The notes: generated by a model from the letters alone, not told the origin. A stretch of 64,000 nt of DNA from Candidatus Pantoea gossypiicola (GCF_008632075.1 NZ_VWVM01000003.1:284252-348251); one strand, 5' to 3'; shown: positions 25,747-37,082, counted from the stretch's first letter. A program made the numbers and translations.

Positions 25747-26655
25747 TTACTTTTTGTTGCCAACTGCGCCATCGAGCCATTCAGAAAAATCTTTGCCCAA
25801 TACCGGATGACGAACACCGTACTCAACGAAAGCCTGCATGTAGCCCAGCTTGTTACCACAGTCATGGCTCACGCCTTTCAGGTGATAAGCTTCAACCGTC
25901 TCTTTTTCCATCAGCATAGCAATGGAGTCAGTCAGCTGAACTTCGCCGCCTGCACCTGGAGGCGTTTTCGCCAGCAGTGGCCAGATCTCTGAAGACAGCA
26001 CATAACGACCTACAACGGCCAGATTTGATGGTGACTCTGACGCTTTAGGCTTCTCAACCACACCAACCATAGGTGCGCTGTCGCCTGGGTTCAGTTCTGC
26101 GCCCTGGCAATCAACAACACCGTACGCGGTAACATCGTCAACCGGCTCAACCATGATCTGGCTGCGGCCAGACTCTTCATAACGGCTCAGCATCTCTGCC
26201 AGGTTATCTTTGGTTGGGTTGGATTCATATTCGTCGATAATGACGTCTGGCAGGATGACCGCAAATGGCTCATCACCGATCAGCGGGTGTGCACACATCA
26301 CAGCGTGACCCAGACCTTTAGCGATGCCCTGACGGACCTGCATAATGGTAACGTGTGGCGGGCAGATTGACTGGATTTCATCCAGCAGCTGACGCTTAAC
26401 GCGTTTTTCCAGCATTGATTCCAGTTCGAAGCTGGTATCAAAGTGGTTTTCGATGGCATTTTTTGATGAATGCGTAACCAGCACAATTTCGTTGATGCCA
26501 GCAGCGATACACTCGTTAACGACATACTGGATTAACGGCTTATCAACCAGCGGTAACATCTCTTTTGGAATCGCTTTGGTAGCCGGGAGCATACGCGTAC
26601 CCAAACCCGCTACCGGGATTACCGCTTTTTTTACTTTGGTATTATTGGCAGACAT
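25747..26655 (-). CDS. galU: UTP-glucose-1-phosphate uridylyltransferase
   Basis: GalU (302 residues) makes UDP-glucose from UTP and glucose-1-phosphate, feeding LPS core, exopolysaccharide and osmoregulated glucans. The nucleotide-binding signature [30 protein letters not shown] and KPPGAG-like core ([14 protein letters not shown]) are intact, and it matches GalU rather than GalF in the [10 protein letters not shown] region. The start follows GAGAGAGG at a typical spacing. It heads the galU-ugd-epimerase operon. Confidence 0.97.
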   Translation of the reverse strand: MSANNTKVKKAVIPVAGLGTRMLPATKAIPKEMLPLVDKPLIQYVVNECIAAGINEIVLVTHSSKNAIENHFDTSFELESMLEKRVKRQLLDEIQSICPPHVTIMQVRQGIAKGLGHAVMCAHPLIGDEPFAVILPDVIIDEYESNPTKDNLAEMLSRYEESGRSQIMVEPVDDVTAYGVVDCQGAELNPGDSAPMVGVVEKPKASESPSNLAVVGRYVLSSEIWPLLAKTPPGAGGEVQLTDSIAMLMEKETVEAYHLKGVSHDCGNKLGYMQAFVEYGVRHPVLGKDFSEWLDGAVGNKK

Positions 26656-26848
26656 TAAGATACCTCTCTCATAGGCCGTTCAAGTTAATACTTGATATGT
26701 CGGTTTAAAATCGGAAATGAGTATATCAGTTAGTATCGAACGGATTTATCCTGGAAGGGACTAAACCGTCGAAATTAAGACAATTACCCAACTGTAAAGC
26801 TAAACTCTGGCCCTGAGATCAGCGCCAGAATTTCTGTGTAATGGCGGT

Positions 26849-27865
26849 TTATTCTTCCGTCGACAGCATCAGCCGAATGCGACCGCCTGCGCCCCAGACG
26901 TGGCACTGCCAGTTGTCTGCGCGCTGACTGATTTGATTAAGGTGGGTGCTGCCCATAGTGCCAAGCGGGACACCATTACTGAGCTGTATCTGATGGGCAT
27001 GGACATGAAGCGTGGCGTTTAATCCGGCCGAAACCAGAATCAGATTTTTTAAACCACGATGATAGTAACCTACCAGCAGCGGGAACTGACCGCTCAGGTT
27101 CGCCTGCCGCAGCAGCAGATTGACCTGTCTGAGTAGTCCATTCAGCTCCGGCAGACGCTGTTTTTGGCCCGTGAGCTGCTCCTGCAGCAGGCCATTAAAC
27201 AGTGCACGCAGCAGCAGTGCCGCCAGCACGCCGTTATCACCGGCGCGCGTCACGTCGAGACAGTAGAACGCCAGATCTTTATCAGAGAGTGCCGCGATAT
27301 CAAGTACCAGCCCAGGCTGCTCGGCCATCGTCAGCTGACGATAGTTAATCCGGCAGTTGGCAATGGTCTGCTGAACCGGCGGCTGGAGTTGCTTGAGCAG
27401 CTTGGCGGCTGCTTTTGGATCGCGAACCAGCGCATCCCAGTCCTGGAAAAGCTGCTCATCCTCCTCCACTTTAGAGGTGAACATTGAGGGATAAAGGCAC
27501 TCATAAACCGCTTCACGGAAGCGTTCGAAGTTTTTGAGTGGCTTAAGCAACACATCCTGCACCCCAAGACGCAGCACATGAGCGATATCGGACATGTTTT
27601 CAGTGGCCGAGATGATTAATATCGGCACGACATTGCCACGTGTACGAATATGCTCTACGAACTGGATGCCACTCATACGCGGCATTTCCAGATCGGAGAT
27701 AATCAGGTCGACAGTATGCTGTTGTAGTTGTGCAATTGCTTCCAGACCATCTTCCGCTTGTAACGTCACAGCACCCATCGATAACAAAAATTGGTCCAGC
27801 AACGAACGGAAAACAGCCTCATCTTCGACAATGAGTATCTTTTTGCCGAGTAGTGGTTTTTCCAT
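26849..27865 (-). CDS. rssB: Response regulator RssB (RpoS adaptor)
   Basis: RssB (338 residues) delivers the stationary-phase sigma factor RpoS to ClpXP for degradation. The N-terminal receiver domain has the acidic pocket (VEDE) and phospho-acceptor Asp58 in LIISDLEMP; the C-terminal half is a degenerate PP2C-like effector domain with no catalytic metal set visible. It lies 99 bases downstream of rssA and upstream of galU, as in E. coli. Confidence 0.96.
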   Translation of the reverse strand: MEKPLLGKKILIVEDEAVFRSLLDQFLLSMGAVTLQAEDGLEAIAQLQQHTVDLIISDLEMPRMSGIQFVEHIRTRGNVVPILIISATENMSDIAHVLRLGVQDVLLKPLKNFERFREAVYECLYPSMFTSKVEEDEQLFQDWDALVRDPKAAAKLLKQLQPPVQQTIANCRINYRQLTMAEQPGLVLDIAALSDKDLAFYCLDVTRAGDNGVLAALLLRALFNGLLQEQLTGQKQRLPELNGLLRQVNLLLRQANLSGQFPLLVGYYHRGLKNLILVSAGLNATLHVHAHQIQLSNGVPLGTMGSTHLNQISQRADNWQCHVWGAGGRIRLMLSTEE

Positions 27866-27964
27866 TCTTTCCCCCTGCGTACCAGATAATTCAATAGTGG
27901 TTCATAAAACGCAGTTGCGCCTTTCAGAATTGCCCGAAGTCACCGTTTTGAATGAACAACCTGA

Positions 27965-28870
27965 TTATCTGCCACGGACCAGTGGTAATAGTTCATCCAT
28001 TTTCTTCTCTACGGCGGCCCTGCCTGCCTCAATGGCCTCTTCAGCACGATGAAAGTCCAGCGTCGAAATCTGCGGACAGACCGGCTGTATCAAAACATCG
28101 GGTGGATCGCCTGCCATACGGTTTCGCTTAAGGCGATTCTCCAGTACCTGAATAGAGGTAGACATAATCTCCATCGCGCCAGGTGACTGAGATGCACGGC
28201 GCTGGGTGAAACTCACCAGGCGCTGTCGCAACTTTCCACCCCAACTCAATGCCGCTGCGGCGGCTTCTTCTTCACTGTTCTGAGGTGTAACGGAAAAGAG
28301 ATCCTGCTGCATTAAATGTGCGTCATGCTGTAAGTCAACGGCGATAACAATGTCTGCCCCCAGGGCTCGCGTCAGTGAAATCGGTACCGGGTTTACCACA
28401 GCACCATCCACCAGCCAATACCCATTGTAGCCCACCGGCGGTAATAAACCTGGCATACTGCAGGATGCGCGTACCGCCTGATGAAGATCGCCCTCCGTCA
28501 GCCAGAGCTCACGACCGGTACTGAGGTTGGTGGCCACCACGCCAAAGGGTTTATTACAGTGTTCAATCGCATCATTGGGAATCAGCTGGCGGACATGGCT
28601 GAATACTCTTTCGCCGCGTAACAACCCGCCACGCTGCCAGGAGACGTCCATCAGGCGAATCACATCCCAGTAGCGAAATGCACTGACCCATTTTTCCATC
28701 AGCGGTAAACGGTTATTCACATAGGCAGACCCGACCAGTGCGCCGACAGAGCAGCCTGCAACAACGTCGATCTCAATACCAGCCCGCTCCAGCGCGTTAA
28801 TCACGCCAATATGCGCCCATCCTTTGGCCGCTCCAGACCCCAGAGCCAATCCAATTTTTACCTTTCTCAT
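27965..28870 (-). CDS. rssA: Patatin-like phospholipase family protein RssA
   Basis: RssA (301 residues) is a patatin-like serine hydrolase homologue encoded with rssB. The oxyanion-hole glycines (LALGSGAAKG), nucleophile Ser41 in GCSVG and the dyad Asp in DGAVVNP are all present, so hydrolase activity is possible, although its substrate is unknown. It leads an rssA-rssB operon and is divergent from ychJ. Confidence 0.95.
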   Translation of the reverse strand: MRKVKIGLALGSGAAKGWAHIGVINALERAGIEIDVVAGCSVGALVGSAYVNNRLPLMEKWVSAFRYWDVIRLMDVSWQRGGLLRGERVFSHVRQLIPNDAIEHCNKPFGVVATNLSTGRELWLTEGDLHQAVRASCSMPGLLPPVGYNGYWLVDGAVVNPVPISLTRALGADIVIAVDLQHDAHLMQQDLFSVTPQNSEEEAAAAALSWGGKLRQRLVSFTQRRASQSPGAMEIMSTSIQVLENRLKRNRMAGDPPDVLIQPVCPQISTLDFHRAEEAIEAGRAAVEKKMDELLPLVRGR

Positions 28871-28966
28871 TTGTATCTGGTCCTGCCGTCAATACGTAGC
28901 GCCACAACGTGGGGTCAGCTAACATAGCGCGCTTGTGAAATCGACTCATCATTCCCGGGAGACAAT

Positions 28967-29422
28967 GTGTCAGAAACCTGCCCATGTTGTAGCGGAGAGC
29001 AGTATAGCGTATGTTGCGGACCCTTTCTGCAGGGTAACCAGGTTCCTTTTACAGCTGAACAACTTATGCGTTCCCGTTATTGCGCCTATGTTCAGCAGAA
29101 TGCGGACTATCTGGTTGCAACCTGGCATCCTGACAAACGCCATCCGGCGCTATCGGGGCTTTTATCTGAAAGTTTTCCAGGCACCGAATGGCTAAGCCTG
29201 AATGTAACCTGTTGTAATCATGGAAGCCATGAGAACGAAGCTTTCGTTACCTTTTTTGCGCGATACCGCGAGAAAGCCAACATTCATGCTATTCATGAGC
29301 GTTCACGCTTTCTTCGCGAGGATCAACGCTGGTACTATGTTGACGGTACAATACCGCCCGTGGGGCGTAACGATCCCTGCCCGTGCGGCAGTGGCAAAAA
29401 ATACAAAAAATGTTGTGGTTAA
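28967..29422 (+). CDS. ychJ: YchJ family SEC-C motif protein
   Basis: A 151-residue protein with an N-terminal cysteine cluster ([16 protein letters not shown]), a central NTF2-like domain, and a C-terminal SEC-C zinc motif ([16 protein letters not shown]) like that of SecA. The function is unknown. It starts at GTG 28967 behind GGGAGA. It is divergent from rssA and followed by purU, as in E. coli. Confidence 0.93.
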   Translation: MSETCPCCSGEQYSVCCGPFLQGNQVPFTAEQLMRSRYCAYVQQNADYLVATWHPDKRHPALSGLLSESFPGTEWLSLNVTCCNHGSHENEAFVTFFARYREKANIHAIHERSRFLREDQRWYYVDGTIPPVGRNDPCPCGSGKKYKKCCG

Positions 29423-29478
29423 GCTGACGGCTACCCCAGCGGTTTACACCCTAATGCTTTGACAGGACTCTGATTGAG

Positions 29479-30327
29479 ATGCAAGCGCAAACCATGCAAA
29501 GAAAAGTTTTACGAACCATTTGTCCCGATGCAAAAGGTCTGATCGCCAAAATCACCAATATTTGTTACAAGCACGAACTTAATATCGTGCAGAACAATGA
29601 GTTTGTTGATCATCGCACCGGGCGTTTTTTCATGCGCACCGAGCTGGAAGGGATTTTCAACGATAATACCCTGCTCGCCGATCTCGACAGCGCCCTGCCT
29701 CAGGGTTCAGTGCGGGAACTCCACAGTGCCGGTCGTCGTCGCGTGGTAATTCTGGTGACTAAAGAGGCACACTGCCTGGGCGATCTGTTAATGAAGAGCG
29801 CATTTGGTGGCCTGGATATGGAAATTGCAGCGGTTGTGGGTAACCACGACACCCTGCGTTCACTGGTTGAGCGTTTCGATATTCCCTTTGTGCTGGTGAG
29901 TCACGAGGGGTTGACGCGGGAAGAGCACGATAACCGCATGGTGGAAGAGATTGATCGCTATCAGCCCGATTACGTGGTGCTGGCAAAATATATGCGCGTT
30001 CTGACGCCCGCTTTCGTGCAGCGTTATCCGAACCAGATTATCAATATTCATCACTCCTTCCTTCCCGCTTTTATCGGTGCCCGCCCATACCACCAGGCCT
30101 ATGAGCGTGGCGTAAAAATCATTGGTGCTACCGCGCACTACGTGAATGACAATCTCGATGAAGGTCCAATCATTATGCAGGATGTGATTAACGTTGATCA
30201 CAGCTATACCGCGGATGAGATGATGCGTGCCGGCCGCGACGTAGAAAAGAATGTCCTGAGCAACGCACTGTATAAAGTGCTGGGACAGCGCGTATTCGTT
30301 TACGGCAACCGTACGATTATTCTTTAA
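29479..30327 (+). CDS. purU: Formyltetrahydrofolate deformylase
   Basis: PurU (282 residues) hydrolyses 10-formyl-THF to formate and THF, supplying formate for PurT and balancing one-carbon pools. An N-terminal ACT domain (KVLRTICPDAKGLIAKITN) precedes the formyltransferase-type catalytic domain with INIHHSFLPAFIGA (catalytic His) and the Asp in LDEGPIIMQDV. The match to the E. coli protein is very close. It is followed by the tyrosine tRNA locus, as in E. coli. Confidence 0.98.
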   Translation: MQAQTMQRKVLRTICPDAKGLIAKITNICYKHELNIVQNNEFVDHRTGRFFMRTELEGIFNDNTLLADLDSALPQGSVRELHSAGRRRVVILVTKEAHCLGDLLMKSAFGGLDMEIAAVVGNHDTLRSLVERFDIPFVLVSHEGLTREEHDNRMVEEIDRYQPDYVVLAKYMRVLTPAFVQRYPNQIINIHHSFLPAFIGARPYHQAYERGVKIIGATAHYVNDNLDEGPIIMQDVINVDHSYTADEMMRAGRDVEKNVLSNALYKVLGQRVFVYGNRTIIL

Positions 30328-30409
30328 TCAGCCAGGACGCTGAATTGTCTGCAGATTCAGCGCTACGCGTAAAAAGTGGGCAAACAGTTGTGGTTTTGCC
30401 AGCGGGCGC

Positions 30410-30446
30410 TTTACACCCTTATCGCATTTGGTATGATGCGCCCCGC
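30410..30446 (+). promoter_or_regulatory. tyrT-type stringent promoter
   Basis: A -35 TTTACA (30410-30415) and -10 TATGAT (30432-30437) are 16 bases apart, followed by the GC-rich discriminator GCGCCCCGC (30438-30446). This equals the E. coli tyrT core promoter in both boxes, spacing and discriminator, which makes it sensitive to ppGpp. Upstream Fis sites are likely but not resolved. Confidence 0.9.
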
Positions 30447-30471
30447 TTCAAGAGACAAAGATTCAGGCCAT

Positions 30472-30556
<85 letters not shown>

Positions 30557-30594
30557 TCTGAATCTGAATCATCTTAAGCCACTTCATTATCCCT

Positions 30595-30679
<85 letters not shown>

Positions 30680-31068
30680 TCTCGTATGTTGCACTCAATT
30701 CCAAATCAAATATCAAAGCTTCCTGTTCTGCGGGGAGAGGGATGAGAACCTTCGACTAAGGTTCGGGTCGAGCATCGCGAGACAACGCGCTTCAGCGCGG
30801 CCCGAAGGGTGAGGCGCAACGCGCCGAATAATCCTTCTCCCACCACCATTTTGCATGTTGCAGATAATCCCAAATTAACTCAAAAGCCTCCTGTTCTGCG
30901 GGGTGAGGGATGAGAACCTTCGACTAAGGTTCGGGTCGAGCATCGCGAGACAACGCGCTTCAGCGCGGCCCGCAAGGTGAGGCGCAACGCGCCGAATAAT
31001 CCTTCTCCCACCACCATCTCGTATGCTGCACTCAATTCCAAAACAAATATCAAAGCCTCCTGTTCTGC
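30680..31068 (+). repeat. Tandem tRNA-tail repeats (RttR-like)
   Basis: After the second tRNA come two repeats of 169 (30680-30848) and 168 bases (30849-31016), then a partial third (31017-31068). Each full unit ends with the last 19 bases of tRNA-Tyr (copies at 30661-30679, 30830-30848, 30998-31016), and units share a near-identical core with hairpin potential. This is the architecture of the E. coli tyrT tail, whose processed repeat yields RttR (rtT) RNA. Transcription from the tyrT promoter is expected. The core sequence may differ strongly from E. coli; conservation is of layout. Confidence 0.8.
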
Positions 31069-31186
31069 CTTACAGCTGCTCACCTTCTTACCCACTTTCA
31101 CACAATCTCAGCCTGTTCTGCCATGACTTCTTCAACAAAAATCGCTACCATCTTCGCCCATTACTCGCTGAACAATGGTCGATCTC

Positions 31187-31993
31187 ATGAAATTTGTTTC
31201 ATTTAACATCAATGGGTTGCGTGCCCGCCCGCATCAGCTTCAGGCGCTTGTCGAACAGCATCAGCCTGATGTGATCGGTCTGCAGGAAACCAAGGTCCAT
31301 GATGACATGTTCCCGCTGGAGGAGGTGGCAAAGCTTGGCTATCACGTCTTTTATCATGGACAGAAAGGCCACTATGGGGTGGCGTTGCTGACCAAAGCGC
31401 AGCCCGTGTCAGTGAGCCGGGGCTTTCCGGGCGATGACGAAGAGTCCCAGCGCCGCCTGATTATGGCGGAAATCCCCAGCCCGATCGGCGACATCACAGT
31501 GATCAATGGCTATTTCCCACAGGGCGAAAGTCGCGACCATCCCACCAAATTCCCGGCTAAAGAGAAGTTCTATCGCGATCTGCAACGCCTGCTATCCGAC
31601 GATCTGCCTGCTGATAAACCGGTTCTGGTTATGGGCGACATGAATATCAGCAGCACCGATCTGGATATTGGTATTGGTGAGGAGAGCCGCAAGCGCTGGC
31701 TGCGCACCGGCAAATGCTCTTTCCTGCCGGAAGAGCGCGAGTGGATGGATCGCCTGCTGGGCTGGGGACTGGTGGATACCTGGCGCGAGCACAACCCGGA
31801 GGTGGCGGACCGTTTCTCCTGGTTCGATTATCGTTCGAAAGGGTTTGATGATAATCGTGGGTTACGCATTGATTTAGTGCTGGCAAGTAAAAATCTGGCA
31901 GCACACTGCGTTGAGAGCGGCATTGATTATGAGATTCGGGGCATGGAGAAGCCGTCTGACCACGCCCCCATCTGGTCAACCTTCCGCTTTTAA
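31187..31993 (+). CDS. xthA: Exodeoxyribonuclease III
   Basis: XthA (268 residues, E. coli length) is the main AP endonuclease and 3'-5' exonuclease of base-excision repair. Catalytic residues are visible: Glu34 in LQETK, the Asp/Asn pair in GDMNIS, and the terminal His in SDHAPIW. The start at the [11 protein letters not shown] methionine (31187) fits the family; an ATG at 31175 has no better ribosome site. It follows the tRNA-tail repeats directly, a junction not found in E. coli. Confidence 0.97.
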   Translation: MKFVSFNINGLRARPHQLQALVEQHQPDVIGLQETKVHDDMFPLEEVAKLGYHVFYHGQKGHYGVALLTKAQPVSVSRGFPGDDEESQRRLIMAEIPSPIGDITVINGYFPQGESRDHPTKFPAKEKFYRDLQRLLSDDLPADKPVLVMGDMNISSTDLDIGIGEESRKRWLRTGKCSFLPEEREWMDRLLGWGLVDTWREHNPEVADRFSWFDYRSKGFDDNRGLRIDLVLASKNLAAHCVESGIDYEIRGMEKPSDHAPIWSTFRF

Positions 31994-32026
31994 TTAATGG
32001 TCGCGTGGCAGAGCGCCACGCGACGA

Positions 32027-32338
32027 CTATTTCACTATTTTCCAGATCAGGTTGTTGGTGCCAAGAGACTGTTCATCACGCGCGCACTGCAGCAGCACGC
32101 CCTCAGATTTCACCACCGCGCCTTCTGTGTAGTTGCGGTTCTCAAAGATACAGCAGCGAAGACACTCCTGCTGACGTCTCTCTGACTGCGTCCAGGCTTC
32201 CGGCGGCATATCCACCACCACATCGGTATTCCCACCGTTGCTGCCTTGAGGTGGCATCGACTGATAACGACTATTGGCCTGCACTGCGCTGGTCGCCAGC
32301 GTCAGAGCCACAACCAGAAATACTGAATAACGCCTCAT
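32027..32338 (-). CDS. ynjH: YnjH family protein (DUF1496)
   Basis: A 103-residue exported protein with a signal peptide (ending SAVQA) and a DUF1496 core with the [18 protein letters not shown] motif and [12 protein letters not shown]. The conserved cysteines suggest disulfide bonds in the periplasm. Function unknown. Its start overlaps the topB stop by four bases, so it is translationally coupled to topB. Confidence 0.88.
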   Translation of the reverse strand: MRRYSVFLVVALTLATSAVQANSRYQSMPPQGSNGGNTDVVVDMPPEAWTQSERRQQECLRCCIFENRNYTEGAVVKSEGVLLQCARDEQSLGTNNLIWKIVK

Positions 32339-34251
32339 TCCGTCTCCTTCACTTTACGCCTGATTTTGCGCACCGGACGTTTCTGTCCGGTGGACGGTAA
32401 TCCCCGAAATGCATGCGCCGCAGGCTGATGCCGCGCCTGCTGGATAAGGCCGGTTAAGGTCTGCACCAGTGGCTGCATAAACTCATCATAGCGGCAGGCC
32501 TTTTCGCTGATACGCGTCAGTGTCGATTCCCACTGCGCCGTCATATCCGGGCGCGCTACCAGATCGGGCAGAGAGTGAATCAGGGCGCGTCCGGCATCCG
32601 TGGAATTGATGTAACGGCCCTTCTTCACCAGGAAGCCACGACGAAACAGTAATTCGATAATGCCGGCACGTGTGGCTTCCGTTCCTAAACCATCGGTCGC
32701 ACGCAGCACTTTCTTTAATTCTTTATCCTGAACGAAACGGGCTATGCCGGTCATTGCAGAAAGAATCGTCGCATCAGTAAACGGGCGTGGCGGCTGAGTC
32801 TGCTTCGCCAGCACCTCGCCACGCTCACACAGCAACTCATCACCCTTTGCTACCACTGGCAGCGGCATACCATCGTTCTCTTCATCCCGCTCTTTGCTGC
32901 CCAGCAGTGCCCGCCAGCCTGCCTCAGCCAGGAAGCGCGCTTTCGCCACAAATTTTCCGCCCGCGATATCAAGGTCGATGACACATTTACGGAATACCGC
33001 ATCCGGGCAGAACTGCATCAGATACTGGCGCGCTACCAGCTCATAAATATGCTGTTCATTTTCGCTGAGCTTTACCGCGCTGCTTCGGGCCGTGGGAATA
33101 ATGGCGTGGTGAGCATCGACTTTTTTATCGTCCCAGCAGCGATTTCTGCGATCGGCGTTAAAGTCTGCTGGTGGGGTAAGCTGGGGCTGATGCGCCTGTA
33201 TCGCCTTTAAGACCGCATGACGACCGGCAAAATGCTCTTCCGGAAGATAGCGGCTGTCTGAACGCGGGTAGGTAATCAGTTTGTGGGTTTCATAGAGCCG
33301 CTGACAGGTATCCAGGACCGTCTGGGCACTCAGTCCGTAACGTTTTGCGGCCTCTATCTGCAGGCTGGACAGGGAGAATGGCAGCGGTGCGACGTCATTT
33401 TCGCGCTTATCATTGTAGGCCGTGACGATGGCCGGCTGACCTGTGATACGCGCCACCACGTGATCGGCCAGTGCACGTTTGAGCAACCGGCCCTCTTCAT
33501 CCTGCCACGGCTCACAGGCTTCGCTGGGGATCCAGCTGGCAATAAATCTGGCACCATCAGGTGTGAGGATATGCGCTTTAACTTCGAAGTAATCTTTCGG
33601 TACGAAGTTTTCGATCTCCTCATCGCGCCGGACCACCAGCCCCAGCACCGGCGTCTGCACCCGACCCACCGACAGCACGCCATCGTAGCCCGCATTGCGT
33701 CCCAGCAGCGTCCAGGCGCGAGTCATGTTTATGCCGTAGAGCCAGTCCGCCCGGGCGCGGGCCAGCGCAGAAACGCAGAGCGGGATAAACTCGCGGTTCT
33801 CACGCAGGCGATTTACGGCACGATCCACTGCCTGAGGGTTAAGATCGTTGATCAGACAGCGCTGCACTTTGCTGCGTTTTTCAGCGGGCAGGTTCAGATA
33901 ATCCAGCACCTCATCTACCAGCAACTGCCCTTCCCGATCCGGGTCACCTGCATGCACCACTTCACTCGCCTGCGCCAGCAAACCTTCAACCACTTTCAGC
34001 TGCTTCGCAACCGACGGACGCGGTTTTAGCTGCCATTTTTCCGGGATGATCGGTAGATCGTTCAACGACCAGCGTGCGTAACGGCTGTCATAACTGTCGG
34101 GCTGCGCCTGCTCCAGAAGGTGTCCCACGCACCAGGTCACGATCTGATCGTTGCCGCAGGCAATAAAGCCATCGCCGCGACGATGCGGTTTCGGCAGCAC
34201 ATCTGCGATAGCACGCCCAAGGCTCGGTTTTTCCGCAATAAACAAACGCAT
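32335..34251 (-). CDS. topB: DNA topoisomerase III
   Basis: TopB (638 residues) is a type IA topoisomerase that decatenates replication intermediates. The N-terminal TOPRIM domain has [17 protein letters not shown] and the acidic [15 protein letters not shown]; the active-site Tyr328 is in [11 protein letters not shown]. The C-terminus is slightly shorter than the E. coli 653 residues but ends in a similar basic tail. In E. coli selD lies just upstream; here only 194 bases separate topB from ydjA. Confidence 0.97.
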   Translation of the reverse strand: MRLFIAEKPSLGRAIADVLPKPHRRGDGFIACGNDQIVTWCVGHLLEQAQPDSYDSRYARWSLNDLPIIPEKWQLKPRPSVAKQLKVVEGLLAQASEVVHAGDPDREGQLLVDEVLDYLNLPAEKRSKVQRCLINDLNPQAVDRAVNRLRENREFIPLCVSALARARADWLYGINMTRAWTLLGRNAGYDGVLSVGRVQTPVLGLVVRRDEEIENFVPKDYFEVKAHILTPDGARFIASWIPSEACEPWQDEEGRLLKRALADHVVARITGQPAIVTAYNDKRENDVAPLPFSLSSLQIEAAKRYGLSAQTVLDTCQRLYETHKLITYPRSDSRYLPEEHFAGRHAVLKAIQAHQPQLTPPADFNADRRNRCWDDKKVDAHHAIIPTARSSAVKLSENEQHIYELVARQYLMQFCPDAVFRKCVIDLDIAGGKFVAKARFLAEAGWRALLGSKERDEENDGMPLPVVAKGDELLCERGEVLAKQTQPPRPFTDATILSAMTGIARFVQDKELKKVLRATDGLGTEATRAGIIELLFRRGFLVKKGRYINSTDAGRALIHSLPDLVARPDMTAQWESTLTRISEKACRYDEFMQPLVQTLTGLIQQARHQPAAHAFRGLPSTGQKRPVRKIRRKVKETE

Positions 34252-34445
34252 TGAATCAGGACATCCTTAACATCAGTGGGAACACAGTGATAACCGGTTG
34301 TTCGCTGTCGGTTTGAATCTCGCGGGCTATGTTAGCCTGGCAGGGCGTCGGGCGTAAGCGTGACGCGCAGTGTTAGCGATCGTTCGCACAGGAACCGTGC
34401 AAAAGGCAGGGCTGAAATGCACCCCGCCGGAACCGGACAGGCAGA

Positions 34446-34997
34446 TCAGAAGTAACGGACGAATGGTGCAGTGTCAGGCGGGAGCACCGTGGTGCTGGAT
34501 TTCAGTTGCGGGGTACCCAGATAAAGGAAGCCGACGATGGCATCCTGCTCGCGGCAGCCAAAACCCTGCCGGACCTGCTCGTCATCGGTCCAGGGACCGC
34601 TGCGCCAGATACCGTTGTAACCCTGAGCAAGCGCTGCCATCTGCATCGCCATTACCGCACAGCTGGCCGAGGCAATCTGTTCCCAACGCGGCACTTTGAG
34701 GTGCGCTTCACAATGTGCCACTACTGTAATAATCATTGGTGCGCGAAACGGTGCCTGGCTTGCTTTATTGATCGCCTTTTCATCCAGTTGGCTATCGCGT
34801 GCCGCCTTCTCCAGCAGTCGACTCATCCGGTCACGCCCTTCATTTTCTACAATGATGAAGCGCCAGGGTTGCAGCGTGCCGTGATCCGGGGCGCGCATGC
34901 CAGCCCGCAGGATATTTTCCAGTGCGTCACCTGCCGGTGCCGGCTCAGTCAGGCGTGAAGCCGAACGTCGGTTGACCAGTAACTCCAGTGCGTCCAT
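34446..34997 (-). CDS. ydjA: Nitroreductase family FMN oxidoreductase YdjA
   Basis: A 183-residue minimal nitroreductase, FMN-dependent, NADPH-using. The N-terminal RRSASRL FMN phosphate site and [17 protein letters not shown] stretch, together with GIWRSGPW and GFLYLG, fit YdjA. The physiological substrate is unknown. It is divergent from sppA, as in E. coli. Confidence 0.94.
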   Translation of the reverse strand: MDALELLVNRRSASRLTEPAPAGDALENILRAGMRAPDHGTLQPWRFIIVENEGRDRMSRLLEKAARDSQLDEKAINKASQAPFRAPMIITVVAHCEAHLKVPRWEQIASASCAVMAMQMAALAQGYNGIWRSGPWTDDEQVRQGFGCREQDAIVGFLYLGTPQLKSSTTVLPPDTAPFVRYF

Positions 34998-35170
34998 GTT
35001 TCTCTCCCGATCTCTGTAATGTTGCCATTATCCTGGCACAGGCAGATTTTTTGTAACAGTGCGTAGTGATTTCCTGCTGACTTTTCACACGCCGCTCTTT
35101 AGGATGAGCTCGTCGGGGAAGTCTGGTCCGCGCGGCGGCCACTTCCTGCTACATATTTATGGAGAGTCTG

Positions 35171-37033
35171 ATGCGCACATTGTGGCGAATAGTTGCAGGT
35201 CTGTTCCGCTGGAGCTGGCGGGTATTGAATTTTATCAGGGAATTTATTCTGAATATTTTCCTGATTTTATTGATTGTGGTGGGTGTGGGGATCTGGCTGC
35301 AGGTCAGCGGATCGGGCGGCAGTTCAGCGCCGATTCAGCAGGGCGCGCTGAAGGTCGATCTCAGCGGCGTGCTGGTGGATAAACCGTCGGTAAGCAACCG
35401 TCTGAGTAAAATTGGCCGCCAGCTGCTGGGTGCCAGCAGTGACCGCTTACAGGAAAATTCGCTGTTTGATGTGGTCGATGCCATTCGCCAGGCAAAAGAT
35501 GACAGCAACATTAAAGGCATGGTGCTCGATCTACGCGAGTTTGCTGGTGGCGATCAGCCTTCCCTGCAATATGTGGGTAAAGCACTGCGTGAATTCCGCG
35601 ACAGCGGCAAGCCAATTTATGCTCTGGGCGACAGCTACAGTCAGGCGCAATACTACCTTGCCAGCTACGCCACGAAAATCTATCTGTCGCCGCAGGGCAC
35701 CGTGGATCTGCATGGTTTCGCCACCAACGGACTCTATTACAAAACCCTTCTGGAGAAGCTTAAAGTCACGTCACACGTCTTCCGTGTCGGGACCTACAAA
35801 TCAGCGGTCGAGCCATTCCTGCGTGACGACATGTCACCCGCGGCACGTGATGCTGACAGCCGCTGGGTAGGTCAGCTGTGGCAGAACTATCTGAATACCG
35901 TGGCGGCGAATCGCCAGCTGACGCCGGAACAACTCTTCCCTGGCGCAGCAGCGATTATTGCTGGTTTAAACGCGGTTAAAGGCGACACCGCGCAATATGC
36001 GCTGGATAACAAGCTGGTCGATGCCCTGGGTTCCCGTGCAGCAGCCGATCAGGAGCTGGTGAAAACTTTTGGTCTGGATAAGCAGAGCAACGATTACCGT
36101 AGCGTCAGCATCTATGACTACAGCGTGAAACCGACCTCCTCGCAGCAGGATGGCAACATTGCGGTCGTCATGGCCAGCGGTGCCATCATGGATGGCGAAG
36201 AGACGCCGGGTAACGTGGGGGGCGACACAACAGCCGCTCAGATCCGCGATGCGCGTCTCGATCCGAAAATCAAAGCGATCATTCTGCGGGTGAACAGCCC
36301 GGGTGGCAGCGTGACAGCTTCGGAAGCGATTCGTGAAGAGCTGGCGGCGGCCCAGGCCGCAGGTAAGCCGATTGTGGTCTCTATGGGCGGCATGGCGGCA
36401 TCCGGCGGTTACTGGATCTCAACGCCAGCCAGCTACATTGTGGCGAACCCCAGTACGCTGACTGGCTCGATTGGTATCTTCGGCGTCATCAATACGCTGG
36501 AGAACAGTCTGGACAGCATTGGCGTGCACACAGATGGTGTCGCGACCTCCCCGCTGGCGGACATCTCCACCACCAAAGCGCTACCAGCGGAAGTTCAGCA
36601 ACTGATGCAGCTGACTATCGAAAATGGCTACCGCAACTTTGTGGGTCTGGTGGCGAAGTCGCGTCATAAAACCCCAGAGCAGATTGATGCGATAGCGCAG
36701 GGCCATGTCTGGACCGGCAGCGACGCCAAAGCCAATGGTCTGGTGGATGCGCTGGGTGACTTCGATGATGCCGTGAAGAAGGCGGGCGAGCTGGCGAAAG
36801 TCAGTAAACCCATGCTGAGCTGGTATCAGGATGAACCGACCTTCCTGGATATGCTGCTGGGCCAGATGAACGCCTCAGTACAGGCCGTATTGCCGGATAC
36901 GCTCAAAGCCTGGCTGCCCGCACCGATGCTGGATGTGATGAGTGCCATGAAAGCCCAGCCGGGGCTCTTCGACAAGCATAACGATCCTCAGAACCGTTAT
37001 GCCTTCTGCCTGAACTGCGGCGAAGTGCGATAA
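35171..37033 (+). CDS. sppA: Signal peptide peptidase A (protease IV)
   Basis: SppA (620 residues) degrades cleaved signal peptides at the periplasmic face of the inner membrane. One N-terminal membrane helix (residues about 24-44) is followed by two tandem S49 domains. The Ser/Lys dyad is split between them as in E. coli: Lys210 ([10 protein letters not shown]) and Ser411 (MAASGGYWI). The start at 35171 follows GGAGA; the in-frame ATG at 35159 is too close to that site. Confidence 0.97.
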   Translation: MRTLWRIVAGLFRWSWRVLNFIREFILNIFLILLIVVGVGIWLQVSGSGGSSAPIQQGALKVDLSGVLVDKPSVSNRLSKIGRQLLGASSDRLQENSLFDVVDAIRQAKDDSNIKGMVLDLREFAGGDQPSLQYVGKALREFRDSGKPIYALGDSYSQAQYYLASYATKIYLSPQGTVDLHGFATNGLYYKTLLEKLKVTSHVFRVGTYKSAVEPFLRDDMSPAARDADSRWVGQLWQNYLNTVAANRQLTPEQLFPGAAAIIAGLNAVKGDTAQYALDNKLVDALGSRAAADQELVKTFGLDKQSNDYRSVSIYDYSVKPTSSQQDGNIAVVMASGAIMDGEETPGNVGGDTTAAQIRDARLDPKIKAIILRVNSPGGSVTASEAIREELAAAQAAGKPIVVSMGGMAASGGYWISTPASYIVANPSTLTGSIGIFGVINTLENSLDSIGVHTDGVATSPLADISTTKALPAEVQQLMQLTIENGYRNFVGLVAKSRHKTPEQIDAIAQGHVWTGSDAKANGLVDALGDFDDAVKKAGELAKVSKPMLSWYQDEPTFLDMLLGQMNASVQAVLPDTLKAWLPAPMLDVMSAMKAQPGLFDKHNDPQNRYAFCLNCGEVR

Positions 37034-37040
37034 ACCTCTC

Positions 37041-37067
37041 AGCCCGGCCGCTGGTCGGGCTGCTTTT
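37041..37067 (+). terminator. Probable terminator after sppA
   Basis: The stem AGCCCG/CGGGCT with a 9-base loop is followed by GCTTTT. It lies before the ansA promoter region. Confidence 0.6.
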
Positions 37068-37082
37068 CCCCGCTATTCCCCT

